A stretch of DNA of 64,000 bases, from positions 124,001 through 188,000 of the forward strand of contig JAEKKX010000004.1 in the NCBI GenBank assembly GCA_019510125.1, in the 5' to 3' direction. Made by a program: the position numbers and the translations under genes. Numbering within the stretch: the stretch's first letter is position 1; every line of letters starts with the position of its first letter. Positions 24,063 to 32,310 of this stretch are shown in pieces. Source of the DNA: Lysobacterales bacterium. GTDB taxonomy: Bacteria > Pseudomonadota > Gammaproteobacteria > Xanthomonadales > Xanthomonadaceae. Below the pieces are notes generated by a model. The model did no database searches and had not been told where the DNA came from. It worked only from the letters and a program-made list of their open reading frames with translations.

Positions 24063-24799
24063 AGGCCGTCTTCGAACGCGTCGGCGAAGGCGCGCGGATC
24101 GTCGGCCTCGGCGAACTGTTGACGCCGCGTCCGCAGCGCGCGGCAACGGATCCTGCGTCCGCGCCGGACCCGGTGACGGACGCGGCATCGCAGCCGACCC
24201 CGGCGCCCGACCCTCGCGTCGCGCTGGAAGCCGAACGCCGCGCCGCGCTCGACGCGGCCCGCGAGGAAGGGCTCGCCGCCGGCTTGCGCGAGGCGGAAAA
24301 GCGCATCGAGACCCGCGCCCGCGCCGCCGAACGCAGCGCGCGCGAAGCGCTCGACAGCGAGACCAAACGCCTCGCGGACGTGTCCGCGCGGCTGGCGGCT
24401 TTGCTCGCGGCATGGCCGGCGGAAATCGCCGCGCTGGAGCAACGCTGCGAAGCGATCGTCGTGGAAGCGACGTTCGCCGCCACGACCCGGCTCGTGGGCG
24501 AGCTGGCGCGGGACGATGCACGACTCGTCGACTATTGCCGCGCCGCGCTCGTCGCGCATTCCGCAAGGCCCGCGGTGCTGCGGGTGCACCCGGACGCGCT
24601 CGCCGCGGTGCGCGATGCGCTGCCGGACCACGCCAGGGAGACCCTGCGCGTGGAGGGCGATGCGACGCTGGGCGCGCTGCACTGCCGGATCGAAAGCGAG
24701 CGCGGCGTGTACGAGCTCTCGCTCGAACACCGGCTCGACGCCCTGAAGCGGGCCCTGCTGGCCGCGCTGGCGGCGGACGACACGGACGGGCGCGCATGA
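24059..24799 (+). CDS. fliH: Export ATPase regulator FliH
   Basis: 246 aa: a Pro/Ala-rich N-terminal part, a long coiled coil rich in Ala, Glu and Arg (about 50-130), and a C-terminal domain of HrpE/YscL-FliH type (VLRVHPDALAAVRDAL, HCRIESERGVYELSLEHRLDALK). FliH holds FliI at the ring and tunes its ATPase. Overlaps the genes on both sides by ATGA. Confidence 0.88.
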   Translation: MKAVFERVGEGARIVGLGELLTPRPQRAATDPASAPDPVTDAASQPTPAPDPRVALEAERRAALDAAREEGLAAGLREAEKRIETRARAAERSAREALDSETKRLADVSARLAALLAAWPAEIAALEQRCEAIVVEATFAATTRLVGELARDDARLVDYCRAALVAHSARPAVLRVHPDALAAVRDALPDHARETLRVEGDATLGALHCRIESERGVYELSLEHRLDALKRALLAALAADDTDGRA

Positions 24800-26127
24800 A
24801 CGGCCTCCGGGATCGTCTGCGCGCCGGCATCGATCGCATTCCGGCGGGGCGTGCGCTCGGTCGCATCGTGTCCTACAACGGACTCGTGATCGAGGCGATC
24901 GGCCCCGAAGCGAAGCTGGGCGAACTGTGCGAGATCGCGCCGGAACCGGATTCGGGCGTGCGCCTTCCCGCCGAAGTGGTCGGTTACCGGCGCGAACGCA
25001 CCCTGCTGATGCCGTATGCGCACCTGTCCGGCGTGTCCACGCGCAGCCTGATCCACGCCACCGGACGGCCGATGACCGTGCCGGTCGGCGAGGCGCTGCT
25101 GGGGCGGGTGGTGGACGCGTTCGGGCGTCCGCTGGACGCCGGCCCGGCGATCGTCTTCGACGACGCCTACCCGCTGCACCGCGCCCCGATCAATCCGCTC
25201 GAGCGCGCGCCGATCGACACCGCCCTGCACACCGGCGTGCGCGCGATCGACGGCCTGCTGACGCTCGGCGTCGGACAGCGCGTGGGCGTCCTCGCCGGCA
25301 GCGGCGTCGGCAAGAGCACCCTGCTGGGCATGCTCGCGCGGCAGGTCGTCGCCGACGTCACCGTGCTGGCGCTGGTCGGCGAGCGCGGTCGCGAGGTCGG
25401 CGAATTCCTCGAACATGCGCTTGGACCGGAAGGGCGCAAGCGTTCGGTCGTCGTGGTCGCGACCTCGGACGAGCAGGCGCTGGTCCGCGTGCATGCCGCG
25501 AACGCCGCGCATGCCGTCGCCGAGTACTTCCGCGACCGCGGCAAGTCGGTGCTGCTGATCGTCGATTCGATGACCCGCTTCGCGATGGCCCAGCGCGAGA
25601 TCGGCCTGGCCATCGGCGAGCCGCCGACGTTCCGCGGCTACACGCCGTCGGTGTTCAGTCGCCTGCCGACGCTGCTCGAGCGCTGCGGCCGCCTGCGCAA
25701 GGGCGGCGCGATCACCGGCGTGTACAGCGTGCTGGTCGAAGGCGACGACATGAACGAGCCGGTGACCGACCACATGCGCGCGATCCTCGACGGGCACATC
25801 GTCCTCGACCGCGATCTGGCGTCGCGCGGCCATCACCCGGCGATCGACGTGCTGCGCAGCGCCAGCCGCCTGATGCACCAGGTGGCGCCGGACGCCGACC
25901 AGCAGCTCGCACGCGAACTGCGCAAGCGCATGGCGGTGTACGCCGCCTCCCGCGACCTGGTCGAACTCGGCGCGCACCAGCGCGGCGCGAATCCGGCGCT
26001 GGACGCGGCCATCGACCTCCAGGGGCCGCTGGAGGCGGTGCTGCAGCAGTCCCCGACCGAGGCCACGCCGCGCGAGGAAACCCTGCGCCGCCTTTCCGCG
26101 GCGCTGCAGGCCGGAGCGCCGGCATGA
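24796..26127 (+). CDS. fliI: Flagellum-type export ATPase FliI
   Basis: 443 aa, full length. Walker A AGSGVGKST (about 167-175), Walker B with VLLIVDSMTRFA, and the F1-beta-like motifs LVGERGREV and the GEPP.FRGYTPSVFS segment typical of type III ATPases. It unfolds and delivers substrates to the FlhA/FlhB gate. Catalytic residues appear intact, so the export machine should be energised normally. Confidence 0.97.
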   Translation: MNGLRDRLRAGIDRIPAGRALGRIVSYNGLVIEAIGPEAKLGELCEIAPEPDSGVRLPAEVVGYRRERTLLMPYAHLSGVSTRSLIHATGRPMTVPVGEALLGRVVDAFGRPLDAGPAIVFDDAYPLHRAPINPLERAPIDTALHTGVRAIDGLLTLGVGQRVGVLAGSGVGKSTLLGMLARQVVADVTVLALVGERGREVGEFLEHALGPEGRKRSVVVVATSDEQALVRVHAANAAHAVAEYFRDRGKSVLLIVDSMTRFAMAQREIGLAIGEPPTFRGYTPSVFSRLPTLLERCGRLRKGGAITGVYSVLVEGDDMNEPVTDHMRAILDGHIVLDRDLASRGHHPAIDVLRSASRLMHQVAPDADQQLARELRKRMAVYAASRDLVELGAHQRGANPALDAAIDLQGPLEAVLQQSPTEATPREETLRRLSAALQAGAPA

Positions 26128-26579
26128 AGACCGACGGCGCCGGTGCGGTGTCCAGTCTCGTGCGCTGGCGCGCCTTCCGCGAAGCGCTGGCCGCGCGCGA
26201 TCGCGACGCCGCCGCCGCCGCGGTGCGTGCGGCAGAAGCGCGCCGCGACGCCGCCGAGGACGCCGCCGCCGCGATCGCGCGACGCCGCGAGGCCGTCCTG
26301 TCCGCGCCGCACCTCGATCTGTCCCTGCTGCAGGCCGTCGCAACTTTCGAGACGCGCGCGTTCGATGATCTCACCGCCTGCAGCGACGCGCTCGCGGAAC
26401 GGATGCGCACGCACGCGGAGGCCCGCGACGCGCAGTTGCGCGCGCGCGCCGACGTGCGCGTGGCCGAATCCCGCCGCGATCGCCTGCTCGCCGAAGCGGC
26501 CGATGGCGAAGAAAAGCGCCTGTTCGATCGCATGGCCTCGCTGATGTCCGCCGCCCATGGAGCGCCCTCCGATGATTGA
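26124..26579 (+). CDS. fliJ: Export chaperone/stalk protein FliJ
   Basis: 151 aa, nearly all Ala/Arg/Glu-rich coiled coil, as in FliJ, which sits in the FliI hexamer centre and contacts FlhA. Sequence conservation in this family is low; assignment relies on position after fliI, size and coiled-coil character. Overlaps fliI by ATGA and the next gene by 8 nt. Confidence 0.8.
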   Translation: MKTDGAGAVSSLVRWRAFREALAARDRDAAAAAVRAAEARRDAAEDAAAAIARRREAVLSAPHLDLSLLQAVATFETRAFDDLTACSDALAERMRTHAEARDAQLRARADVRVAESRRDRLLAEAADGEEKRLFDRMASLMSAAHGAPSDD

Positions 26580-27606
26580 GCCCCTGCCGCCGGGCAGCCT
26601 GCCACTGCCCTCGACATCCTCGCCGCAGGATGCCGTCGCCCGCGTGCCGGCGTTCCTGCCGTGGGCGATGCCGCAGCGGCAGGCGTCGCCGCCGGCGCCG
26701 TCGGCATGCCCGCCGACGCCGACATCGGGACTGTCCGCGCCGGCGCTGCCCGAGCCTTCGGCGCCGCCTGCCGCGCTTCCACCATTCCCGCCGTCGTTGC
26801 CGATGGGCGAACGCCCCGGCGGCTTGCCTGCGATGCCGCCCCGGATGCCCGGCGCACTGGCGTCGCCGCCGGACGCGGCGCCTTCGCCGCACGTTCCGGG
26901 CGCATTCGCGCCTGCGCCGGTCCTGCCTGCGGATCGGGACGCGCCGATCGATGGAGGTCCGTCGGCGGCGGCGAGCGCGGAAGCGGTCGGGCCGACGCCC
27001 CTCGCCGCGACGGCGTCTCCCGACGAATCGATCGCGATCGCGGTCGAGGTCGAAGCGCATCTGCTCGATCCCCGCGGCGGGCGCGAGATCGTGATCGTGC
27101 CCATGCGCCTGCGCGCCACCGGACGCCTGGCGCAGTCCGCAGACGCGCGATCGTGGCCGCCGGTCGGCGACGGCGCGATGGCGTCCGCGCCCTCGATCCC
27201 GGCGCCGATGCCGATGCCTGCCGTTCCGCGTCCGTCCTTCGCCGGCGCACCGGCACTTCATCCCCGCGCCGTCGAGCGGGAGACAGGTGCGCTGACGCCG
27301 TGGATGTCCGCATTCCGTCCCGACGACGCCGGTCTCGAAGAAGACACGTCCCCACGCTCGCCGACGACCGCCGCTGACACCGCCAACTGGCTCATGCGCC
27401 GGCTGGCGCTGGTCCAGCAGGCGGGCAGGGCGCCGACGCTGTGGCTGCGCGACTACCGGCTCGATCCCGACGAAGCGTTCCGCGCCGCCGCCGACCTGCA
27501 CCGGCTCGCCCGCGACCGCGGGGTCGCGCTCGACCGGATCGTGATCAACGGCCGGGAACATCGCCCCGATCCCGGCGCCCCGGCGCGCGCCGAACCCCAG
27601 GAGTGA
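26572..27606 (+). CDS. FliK-position protein (hook-length control-like), divergent
   Basis: 344 aa. Residues 1 to about 165 are Pro/Ala-rich and probably unstructured, like the ruler region of FliK. A later segment (SIAIAVEVEAHLLDPRGGREIVIVPMRLRATGRLAQ) and a C-terminal helical part ending WLRDYRLDPDEAFRAAAD...ALDRIVINGRE are visible, but I do not see a typical FliK C-terminal hook-length domain. The slot between fliJ and flgD is the standard fliK position, so a ruler/switch role with FlhB is likely. Confidence 0.6.
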   Translation: MIEPLPPGSLPLPSTSSPQDAVARVPAFLPWAMPQRQASPPAPSACPPTPTSGLSAPALPEPSAPPAALPPFPPSLPMGERPGGLPAMPPRMPGALASPPDAAPSPHVPGAFAPAPVLPADRDAPIDGGPSAAASAEAVGPTPLAATASPDESIAIAVEVEAHLLDPRGGREIVIVPMRLRATGRLAQSADARSWPPVGDGAMASAPSIPAPMPMPAVPRPSFAGAPALHPRAVERETGALTPWMSAFRPDDAGLEEDTSPRSPTTAADTANWLMRRLALVQQAGRAPTLWLRDYRLDPDEAFRAAADLHRLARDRGVALDRIVINGREHRPDPGAPARAEPQE

Positions 27607-27609
27607 CCC

Positions 27610-28026
27610 ATGCCCGTTGACGCGATCGGCAACGTCTTCAATGCGCAGAGCACCGGCGCTTCCAACAACACCAACATCAACCAGGAGGAATTCATCCGCC
27701 TGTTCCTGACCCAGCTCCAGTTCCAGGACCCGCTGGAGCCGGTCGACAACCGTGAATTCCTGGCCCAGTTGGCGCAATTCACGTCGCTCGAACAATCCCG
27801 GCAGACCAGCCAGAACACCACCGATCTGCTGGCGATGACGGCGACGACGCAGGCGGTCTCGCTGCTCAACCGCCAGGTCGACGTCGCCGGGCTCGCCATG
27901 CCCTTCACCGGGACGGTGATCGCCGTGGAATTCAACACCAGCGGCGCGCAGTTGAGCGTCCGCAACGCCACCGGCCAGGTGCAGACCGCCATCCGTCTGT
28001 CCCAGGTCACGCTCGTCAAACCCTGA
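27610..28026 (+). CDS. flgD: Hook-capping protein FlgD (short form)
   Basis: 138 aa against about 220-230 usually. The N-terminal cap region is clear: INQEEFIRLFLTQLQFQDPLEPVDNREFLAQLAQFTSLEQ. The C-terminal Tudor/FnIII-like part is mostly missing; the protein ends shortly after VDVAGLAMPFTGTV. The cap scaffolds hook assembly by FlgE, encoded next. Confidence 0.92.
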   Translation: MPVDAIGNVFNAQSTGASNNTNINQEEFIRLFLTQLQFQDPLEPVDNREFLAQLAQFTSLEQSRQTSQNTTDLLAMTATTQAVSLLNRQVDVAGLAMPFTGTVIAVEFNTSGAQLSVRNATGQVQTAIRLSQVTLVKP

Positions 28027-28044
28027 CCCATCGAGGACAACGCC

Positions 28045-29193
28045 ATGTTCCAAGCACTCTACAACAGCCTGTCGGGCCTTTTCAGTTTCTCGAGGAGCCT
28101 CAACACCGTCAGCAACAACGTCGCCAACATGAACACCCCGGGCTTCCGCGGCAGCGACGCGTTCTTCTCGAACGTCAACGGCGGACGCGGGACGCGGATC
28201 AGCGGCGAGGGCCTGCGCACGCAGTCCGGCGACATCCGCCAGACCGGCAACGTCACCGACGTGGCGATCGACGGCGAGGGCTACTTCATGCTGCGAGACC
28301 CGGACGGCAACGTGCACTACACGCGTGCCGGCCAGTTCCGCTTCAACGAAGAGGGCGTGCTGGTCGATTCGGTCAACGGCTACGAAGTGATGGCCTACGA
28401 CCAGAGCGGCAGCCTCGTGTCGATCGACATGGACGACTACCGCGCGATCCCGGCGGTCGCGACGACCGGCGTCCACCTCACCGGCAACATCGCGTCCGGC
28501 TCGACGACCACGGCGGTCAACGCGATCACCGTGTTCGACGCCAACGGCGCGTCGCACACCCTGACCGCGACCTTCACAAATACCGGTTCCGGCGTGTTCC
28601 AGGTCGTCGTCACCGACGAGAACGGCGCCCAGATCGGCAACGGCGCGGTGCATTTCGACGCCAGCGGCCTGCCGATCACCGGCTTCAACACGATCACCGC
28701 CAACCTGTCGGTCGCCGGCGCGACCCAGGCTATCGTCTTCAACTTCGGCACGCCGGGCACGCTTGATGGCATGTACTCGCTCAACGGCGCGTCCAGCAAC
28801 GTGACCGCGCGCGTCGACGACGGCCATGGCGTGCTCGGCGCGACCTCGATGCGGTTCGACGAGAAGGGCGTGCTGCAGTTCGTCTACTCCGCCTCCGAAC
28901 GCCGCAGCGGGCCGCAGCTCGCGCTGGCCCGCTTCCCGAACGAGAGTGCGCTGCAGCTCGACGGCGGCCGGCTGATCTCGGGCGCGTCAGTGACCGAGCG
29001 CGAACTCGGCCGGCCGACCCAGGGCGGTTTCGGCCGCATCGCCGGCGGCAGCCTCGAAATGTCGAACGTCGACCTGACCCAGGAGTTCGCCGACATGATC
29101 ATCATCCAGCGCGGCTACCAGGCCAGCTCGCGGGTGATGAGCGTCAGCAACGAGATGCTCGACCAGCTCTACAACAGCACCCGGGGTGGCTGA
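28045..29193 (+). CDS. flgE: Hook protein FlgE
   Basis: 382 aa. N-terminal ALYNSLSGLFSFSRSLNTVSNNVANMNTPGF, core with VTDVAIDGEGYFMLRDPDGNVHYTRAGQF, and C-terminal GGSLEMSNVDLTQEFADMIIIQRGYQASSRV. FlgE would form the external tube. No FlgK, FlgL, flagellin or FliD gene follows, so the hook may be the terminal external structure. The stop overlaps the next start (TGATG). Confidence 0.94.
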   Translation: MFQALYNSLSGLFSFSRSLNTVSNNVANMNTPGFRGSDAFFSNVNGGRGTRISGEGLRTQSGDIRQTGNVTDVAIDGEGYFMLRDPDGNVHYTRAGQFRFNEEGVLVDSVNGYEVMAYDQSGSLVSIDMDDYRAIPAVATTGVHLTGNIASGSTTTAVNAITVFDANGASHTLTATFTNTGSGVFQVVVTDENGAQIGNGAVHFDASGLPITGFNTITANLSVAGATQAIVFNFGTPGTLDGMYSLNGASSNVTARVDDGHGVLGATSMRFDEKGVLQFVYSASERRSGPQLALARFPNESALQLDGGRLISGASVTERELGRPTQGGFGRIAGGSLEMSNVDLTQEFADMIIIQRGYQASSRVMSVSNEMLDQLYNSTRGG

Positions 29194-29969
29194 TGGAGCT
29201 GCTGCCGCTGCGCTGGCAGGGGACCACGCGCATCGAATCCCTGCGTTGCATCGTCGCCGGGCGCGCTGCCGAATGGGTCGCGCAGTGGTCGGCGGCGAAC
29301 GCACGCGCCGAACCACCGGTCGAGACGCTGGGGGCATGGCGTCCCGATGCGGTGGGCGTCGACGCCGGCTGGTACGGCCTGCGCGACGAGCCCGCCGCGC
29401 TCGCGCTGCGCGTGGGCGAGCGCGGCCTGGAGCGGATCGGCGCTGCGTTCGCCGGGATCGCGGTCGCAGACGACTGCGGCCTCGCCTGCGGCCTCGGCCG
29501 CAGGGCGATCGAAGCCTTCGCCCGCATGCTGCTGCCGGCGGCCGCGGCCGTGTGGCGCCGGTCGGACGTGCCGCCGCAGGTGCAGGACACGGGCCCGCGC
29601 CACGGCGCGATCGGTTTCGGGCTGACGGTCGCCGGGGTCGAGATCGAGCTGCGCCTCAACGCCGCGCTCTGCGCGCGGCTGCTGCCCCCTGCGGACACGC
29701 CGGGGCCGACGCTGGCCGCCCGTCGCGATGCGATCGCCGCGGTGGACGCGACGTTCGATGCGGTACTCGACCTCGGCCGCGTCTCACTGGTGGAGTCGCT
29801 CGCGCTCGCGCCTGGCGACGTGATCCGCACGTCGGTGCCGGTCGGCGCCGGCTTGCGCCTGGTCACCGAACGCGGCGAGCACGTGCTGGACGGCGCGCTG
29901 ACCGCCGAAGCGGGCCATCGCGCACTGAAAGTCACCGATCTACGCACTCCAAGGGGAAAACAACGATGA
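29193..29969 (+). CDS. FliM/SctQ-like C-ring protein without CheY-binding N-terminus
   Basis: 258 aa (FliM about 330). The C-terminal SpoA (SPOA/FliMN) domain is recognisable (DAVLDLGRVSLVESLALAPGDVIRT..PVGAGLRLVTERGEHVLDG). The N-terminus lacks the LSQ.EID.LL CheY-binding peptide and no clear CheC-like middle domain motif is seen, so it is closer in layout to SctQ of injectisomes. With FliN it should form a sorting platform rather than a switchable rotor. The position before fliN supports the assignment. Confidence 0.7.
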   Translation: MELLPLRWQGTTRIESLRCIVAGRAAEWVAQWSAANARAEPPVETLGAWRPDAVGVDAGWYGLRDEPAALALRVGERGLERIGAAFAGIAVADDCGLACGLGRRAIEAFARMLLPAAAAVWRRSDVPPQVQDTGPRHGAIGFGLTVAGVEIELRLNAALCARLLPPADTPGPTLAARRDAIAAVDATFDAVLDLGRVSLVESLALAPGDVIRTSVPVGAGLRLVTERGEHVLDGALTAEAGHRALKVTDLRTPRGKQR

Positions 29970-30250
29970 AAACCTCTCTCGCGAAAGACCTCGCGCCCGC
30001 TGGCCAGGCCGCCGCGCCCGGCCGCGACATCGATCTCATCGGCCACGTGCAGGTGTCGATGACCGCACAGGTGGGCACCGTCACGATGTCGGTCGAGCGC
30101 CTGTTCGCGCTCGCGTCCGGTGATGTCGTCAAGATGAACGAACTGCTGGAGGCGCCGCTCACGCTGATGCTCGATGGCCGCCCGGTGGCGCGCGGCGAGC
30201 TGCTCGCGGTGGACGACCACTTCGGCATCCGCATCCTCGACGTGGCCTGA
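29966..30250 (+). CDS. fliN: C-ring protein FliN
   Basis: 94 aa; SpoA domain spans most of it (IGHVQVSMTAQVGTVTMSVERLFALASGDVVKMNELLEAPLTLMLDGRPVARGELLAVDDHFGIRI). FliN is the cytoplasmic ring component that receives FliH-FliI-cargo complexes. Start overlaps the FliM-like stop; AGGGGAAAA precedes the ATG. Confidence 0.93.
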   Translation: MKTSLAKDLAPAGQAAAPGRDIDLIGHVQVSMTAQVGTVTMSVERLFALASGDVVKMNELLEAPLTLMLDGRPVARGELLAVDDHFGIRILDVA

Positions 30251-30255
30251 GTCGC

Positions 30256-30684
30256 ATGACGCCACACGATGCCGCGCCGTCCGCCGGCGGCGCCGGGACA
30301 CCGCACGCCCCCGCGCCTGCGACGGCGCACGTCGCCGAGGGGACGCCGATTCCGTACCGCCACGAGTCGGGCGCGGTCGCGATGCCGGCGCTGGGCGCGC
30401 TGGTCGCTACGGTGCTGCTGCTCGCCGTGTTCGCTGCGGCGCTGAAGTTCGCGCGCCGGCGCGGCCTGCTGGACCGCTGGATCGTCGCGCCGCGCGTCGC
30501 CGAGGACGGGCGTCCCGCGCTGCGGGTCGAACAGTCGCTTCGGGTCGGGCCGCGCACGACCGTGCATCGCGTCCGCGACGGCGAGCGGCGCTACCTGCTG
30601 GTGGAGTCGCTGGCGCCATCCGTCCGTCTCTTGCCCATCGATGAAGTCTCCGCAGGAATCTCCCACGATGAAACCGCACGCTGA
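30256..30684 (+). CDS. fliO: Export apparatus protein FliO
   Basis: 142 aa: a Pro/Ala-rich N-terminus, one membrane segment (MPALGALVATVLLLAVFAAAL, about 43-63) and a cytoplasmic domain with LRVEQSLRVGPRTTVHRVRDGERRYLLVES, the FliO pattern. FliO is an assembly factor for FliP. Overlaps the start of fliP by 17 nt. Confidence 0.85.
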   Translation: MTPHDAAPSAGGAGTPHAPAPATAHVAEGTPIPYRHESGAVAMPALGALVATVLLLAVFAAALKFARRRGLLDRWIVAPRVAEDGRPALRVEQSLRVGPRTTVHRVRDGERRYLLVESLAPSVRLLPIDEVSAGISHDETAR

Positions 30685-31453
30685 CGTTTCCGCCCGTGGC
30701 CGCCGATGGCGCATCGCCGCGGCGATCGTGCTGCTGCTGTCCGCCGGTGCGGCGCTGGCCGCGGGCCAGGCGCCCGGCGCGACGGCGACATCGGGCGCGG
30801 TCGTGGACGACGCGTTGCGCCAGGACTACTCGCCGATCCTGCGCAACTTCGTCGCGATCTCCCTGCTTTCGCTGATTCCGGTGATGATGATCGGCATGAC
30901 CGCGTTCACCAGGATCGTGATCGTGCTGTCGCTGCTGCGGCACGCGCTGGGGTTGCCGCAGACGCCGCCGAACAGCGTCATCGTCGCGCTGTCGATCTGC
31001 CTGACCTACTTCACGATGGCGCCGGTGTTCGACGAAATGAACCGGGTGGCGCTGCAGCCGTACATGGCCGAGCAGATCGACGCGCGGCAGGCGCTGGATC
31101 GCGGAAGCGTGCCGCTGCGCGATTTCATGATCCGGCAGACGCGCGAGTCCGACCTGCAGACGGTGCTGGAAATGGCGCGCGCGCCCGCGCCGGCGACCGT
31201 CGAGGACATCTCGATGCGGCATCTCGCGCCGGCCTTCCTGCTGAGCGAGCTGAAGACCGCGTTCCAGATCGGCTTCGTGATCTTCCTGCCGTTCCTGATG
31301 ATCGACCTCGTCGTCGGCGCCGTGCTCATGTCGCTGGGCATGATCATGGTGCCGCCGGCGACGATCAGTCTCCCGCTCAAACTGCTGCTCTTCATCCTGA
31401 TCGATGGCTGGGTGCTGGTGTCGCGAGCGCTGCTCAACAGCTACTGGACGTGA
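30668..31453 (+). CDS. fliP: Export gate protein FliP
   Basis: 261 aa. Signal-like N-terminus (IAAAIVLLLSAGAALAA), then LLSLIPVMMIGMTAFTRIVIVLSLLRHALGLPQTPPN and the C-terminal hairpin IGFVIFLPFLMIDLVVGAVLMSLGMIMVPP. It forms the channel with FliQ and FliR, which are encoded 17 kb upstream in the same run. The ATG at 30668 has AGGAA upstream; an upstream in-frame ATG at 30641 would add nine residues. Confidence 0.95.
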   Translation: MKPHADVSARGRRWRIAAAIVLLLSAGAALAAGQAPGATATSGAVVDDALRQDYSPILRNFVAISLLSLIPVMMIGMTAFTRIVIVLSLLRHALGLPQTPPNSVIVALSICLTYFTMAPVFDEMNRVALQPYMAEQIDARQALDRGSVPLRDFMIRQTRESDLQTVLEMARAPAPATVEDISMRHLAPAFLLSELKTAFQIGFVIFLPFLMIDLVVGAVLMSLGMIMVPPATISLPLKLLLFILIDGWVLVSRALLNSYWT

Positions 31454-31457
31454 CCCG

Positions 31458-32141
31458 ATGGCCCTGGCCGCGAAGACGCCCTTCGAGGAAAGCGAACTGT
31501 GGCGGCGGTACCGCCAGCACGGGGATCTGGTCGCGCGCGACCGGCTCGCGGTCATGCACCTGCCGTGGGCGGCGGCGGTGGGCAAGAGCGTCTATCGCCG
31601 GGTGGGCATCTATGGTCTGGACAGCGAAGACTTCATCCAGAACGCCAGGCTGGGCATGCTCGAGGCGATCGGTCGCTTCGAGCCCGATCGGGGCGTGGAA
31701 TTCCGCGCCTACGCGCGCCCGCGCGTGCGCGGGGCGGTGTTCAACGGCATCCGCTCGATGCTCCAGGAGCGGGGCACGGCCGCGGACGAGCGGCGCCACG
31801 CCGAGCGCCTCGACCATTTCCACGACGACGAGCGGTCGCCGTTCGACAGTGTCGTGGACGCGGTCGTGGGCCTCGGTCTCGGTTTCCTGCTGGAGCACAC
31901 GGCTGCCGATAACGGCGCCGATGCCTATGCCTACGCGCGCCGGGACCAGACCCAGGCGCGTCTGAAGGCCGCGGTCGCGCGCCTGCCGGCTCGCCTGCAA
32001 TCGCTGGTGACCGCCCACTATTTCGAGCATGTCCCGTTTTCCGAGATCGCCGACGCCGAAGGGGTCACCAAGGGTCGGATCTCCCAGTTGCATCGCGAGG
32101 CGCTGACCCGCCTGCGCGACGCCCTGCGCGACCAGCGCTGA
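31458..32141 (+). CDS. fliA: Sigma factor FliA (sigma28)
   Basis: 227 aa. Region 2 with LDSEDFIQNARLGMLEAIGRFEPDRGVEFRAYARPRVRGAVFNGIR and region 4 with LPARLQSLVTAHYFEHVPFSEIADAEGVTKGRISQLHREALTRLR are typical of the FliA group; region 3 looks shortened and divergent. It directs transcription from TAAA-N15-GCCGATAA promoters; such an element lies 84 bp beyond its stop, before the giant toxin gene. No anti-sigma FlgM gene is visible in the window. Last gene of the secretion run. Confidence 0.92.
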   Translation: MALAAKTPFEESELWRRYRQHGDLVARDRLAVMHLPWAAAVGKSVYRRVGIYGLDSEDFIQNARLGMLEAIGRFEPDRGVEFRAYARPRVRGAVFNGIRSMLQERGTAADERRHAERLDHFHDDERSPFDSVVDAVVGLGLGFLLEHTAADNGADAYAYARRDQTQARLKAAVARLPARLQSLVTAHYFEHVPFSEIADAEGVTKGRISQLHREALTRLRDALRDQR

Positions 32142-32224
32142 CCCGCTTCCGGGGTGACGCCGCTCCCGGATCGCGCGCCGCCGGCGTCGCGACCGGCGTC
32201 GGCGGCGTCCCCGCGCATTGGCCC

Positions 32225-32251
32225 TAAACAAATCCCCCGGCCTGCGGATGA
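32225..32251 (+). promoter_or_regulatory. Sigma28 (FliA) promoter for the giant toxin gene
   Basis: TAAA (32225-32228), exactly 15 nt, GCGGATGA (32244-32251), 6 of 8 matches to GCCGATAA. Upstream context GCATTGGCCCTAAAC nearly duplicates CACATTGCCCCTAAAC at the secretion operon. Transcription would begin near 32258, which excludes the upstream in-frame ATG at 32248 and points to the ATG at 32311. Confidence 0.65.
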
Positions 32252-32310
32252 GTAGTGATCCATCCGGGGCGGATTGCGCCCCCCTCTTGCGCATCGACAG
32301 GGTCAAAACA

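Noticed and set aside
32218-32310. Earlier in-frame starts for the giant protein (32218, ATG 32248)
   Set aside because: They lie upstream of or inside the sigma28 -10 box; with that promoter they would not be on the transcript. The ATG at 32311 is preferred.
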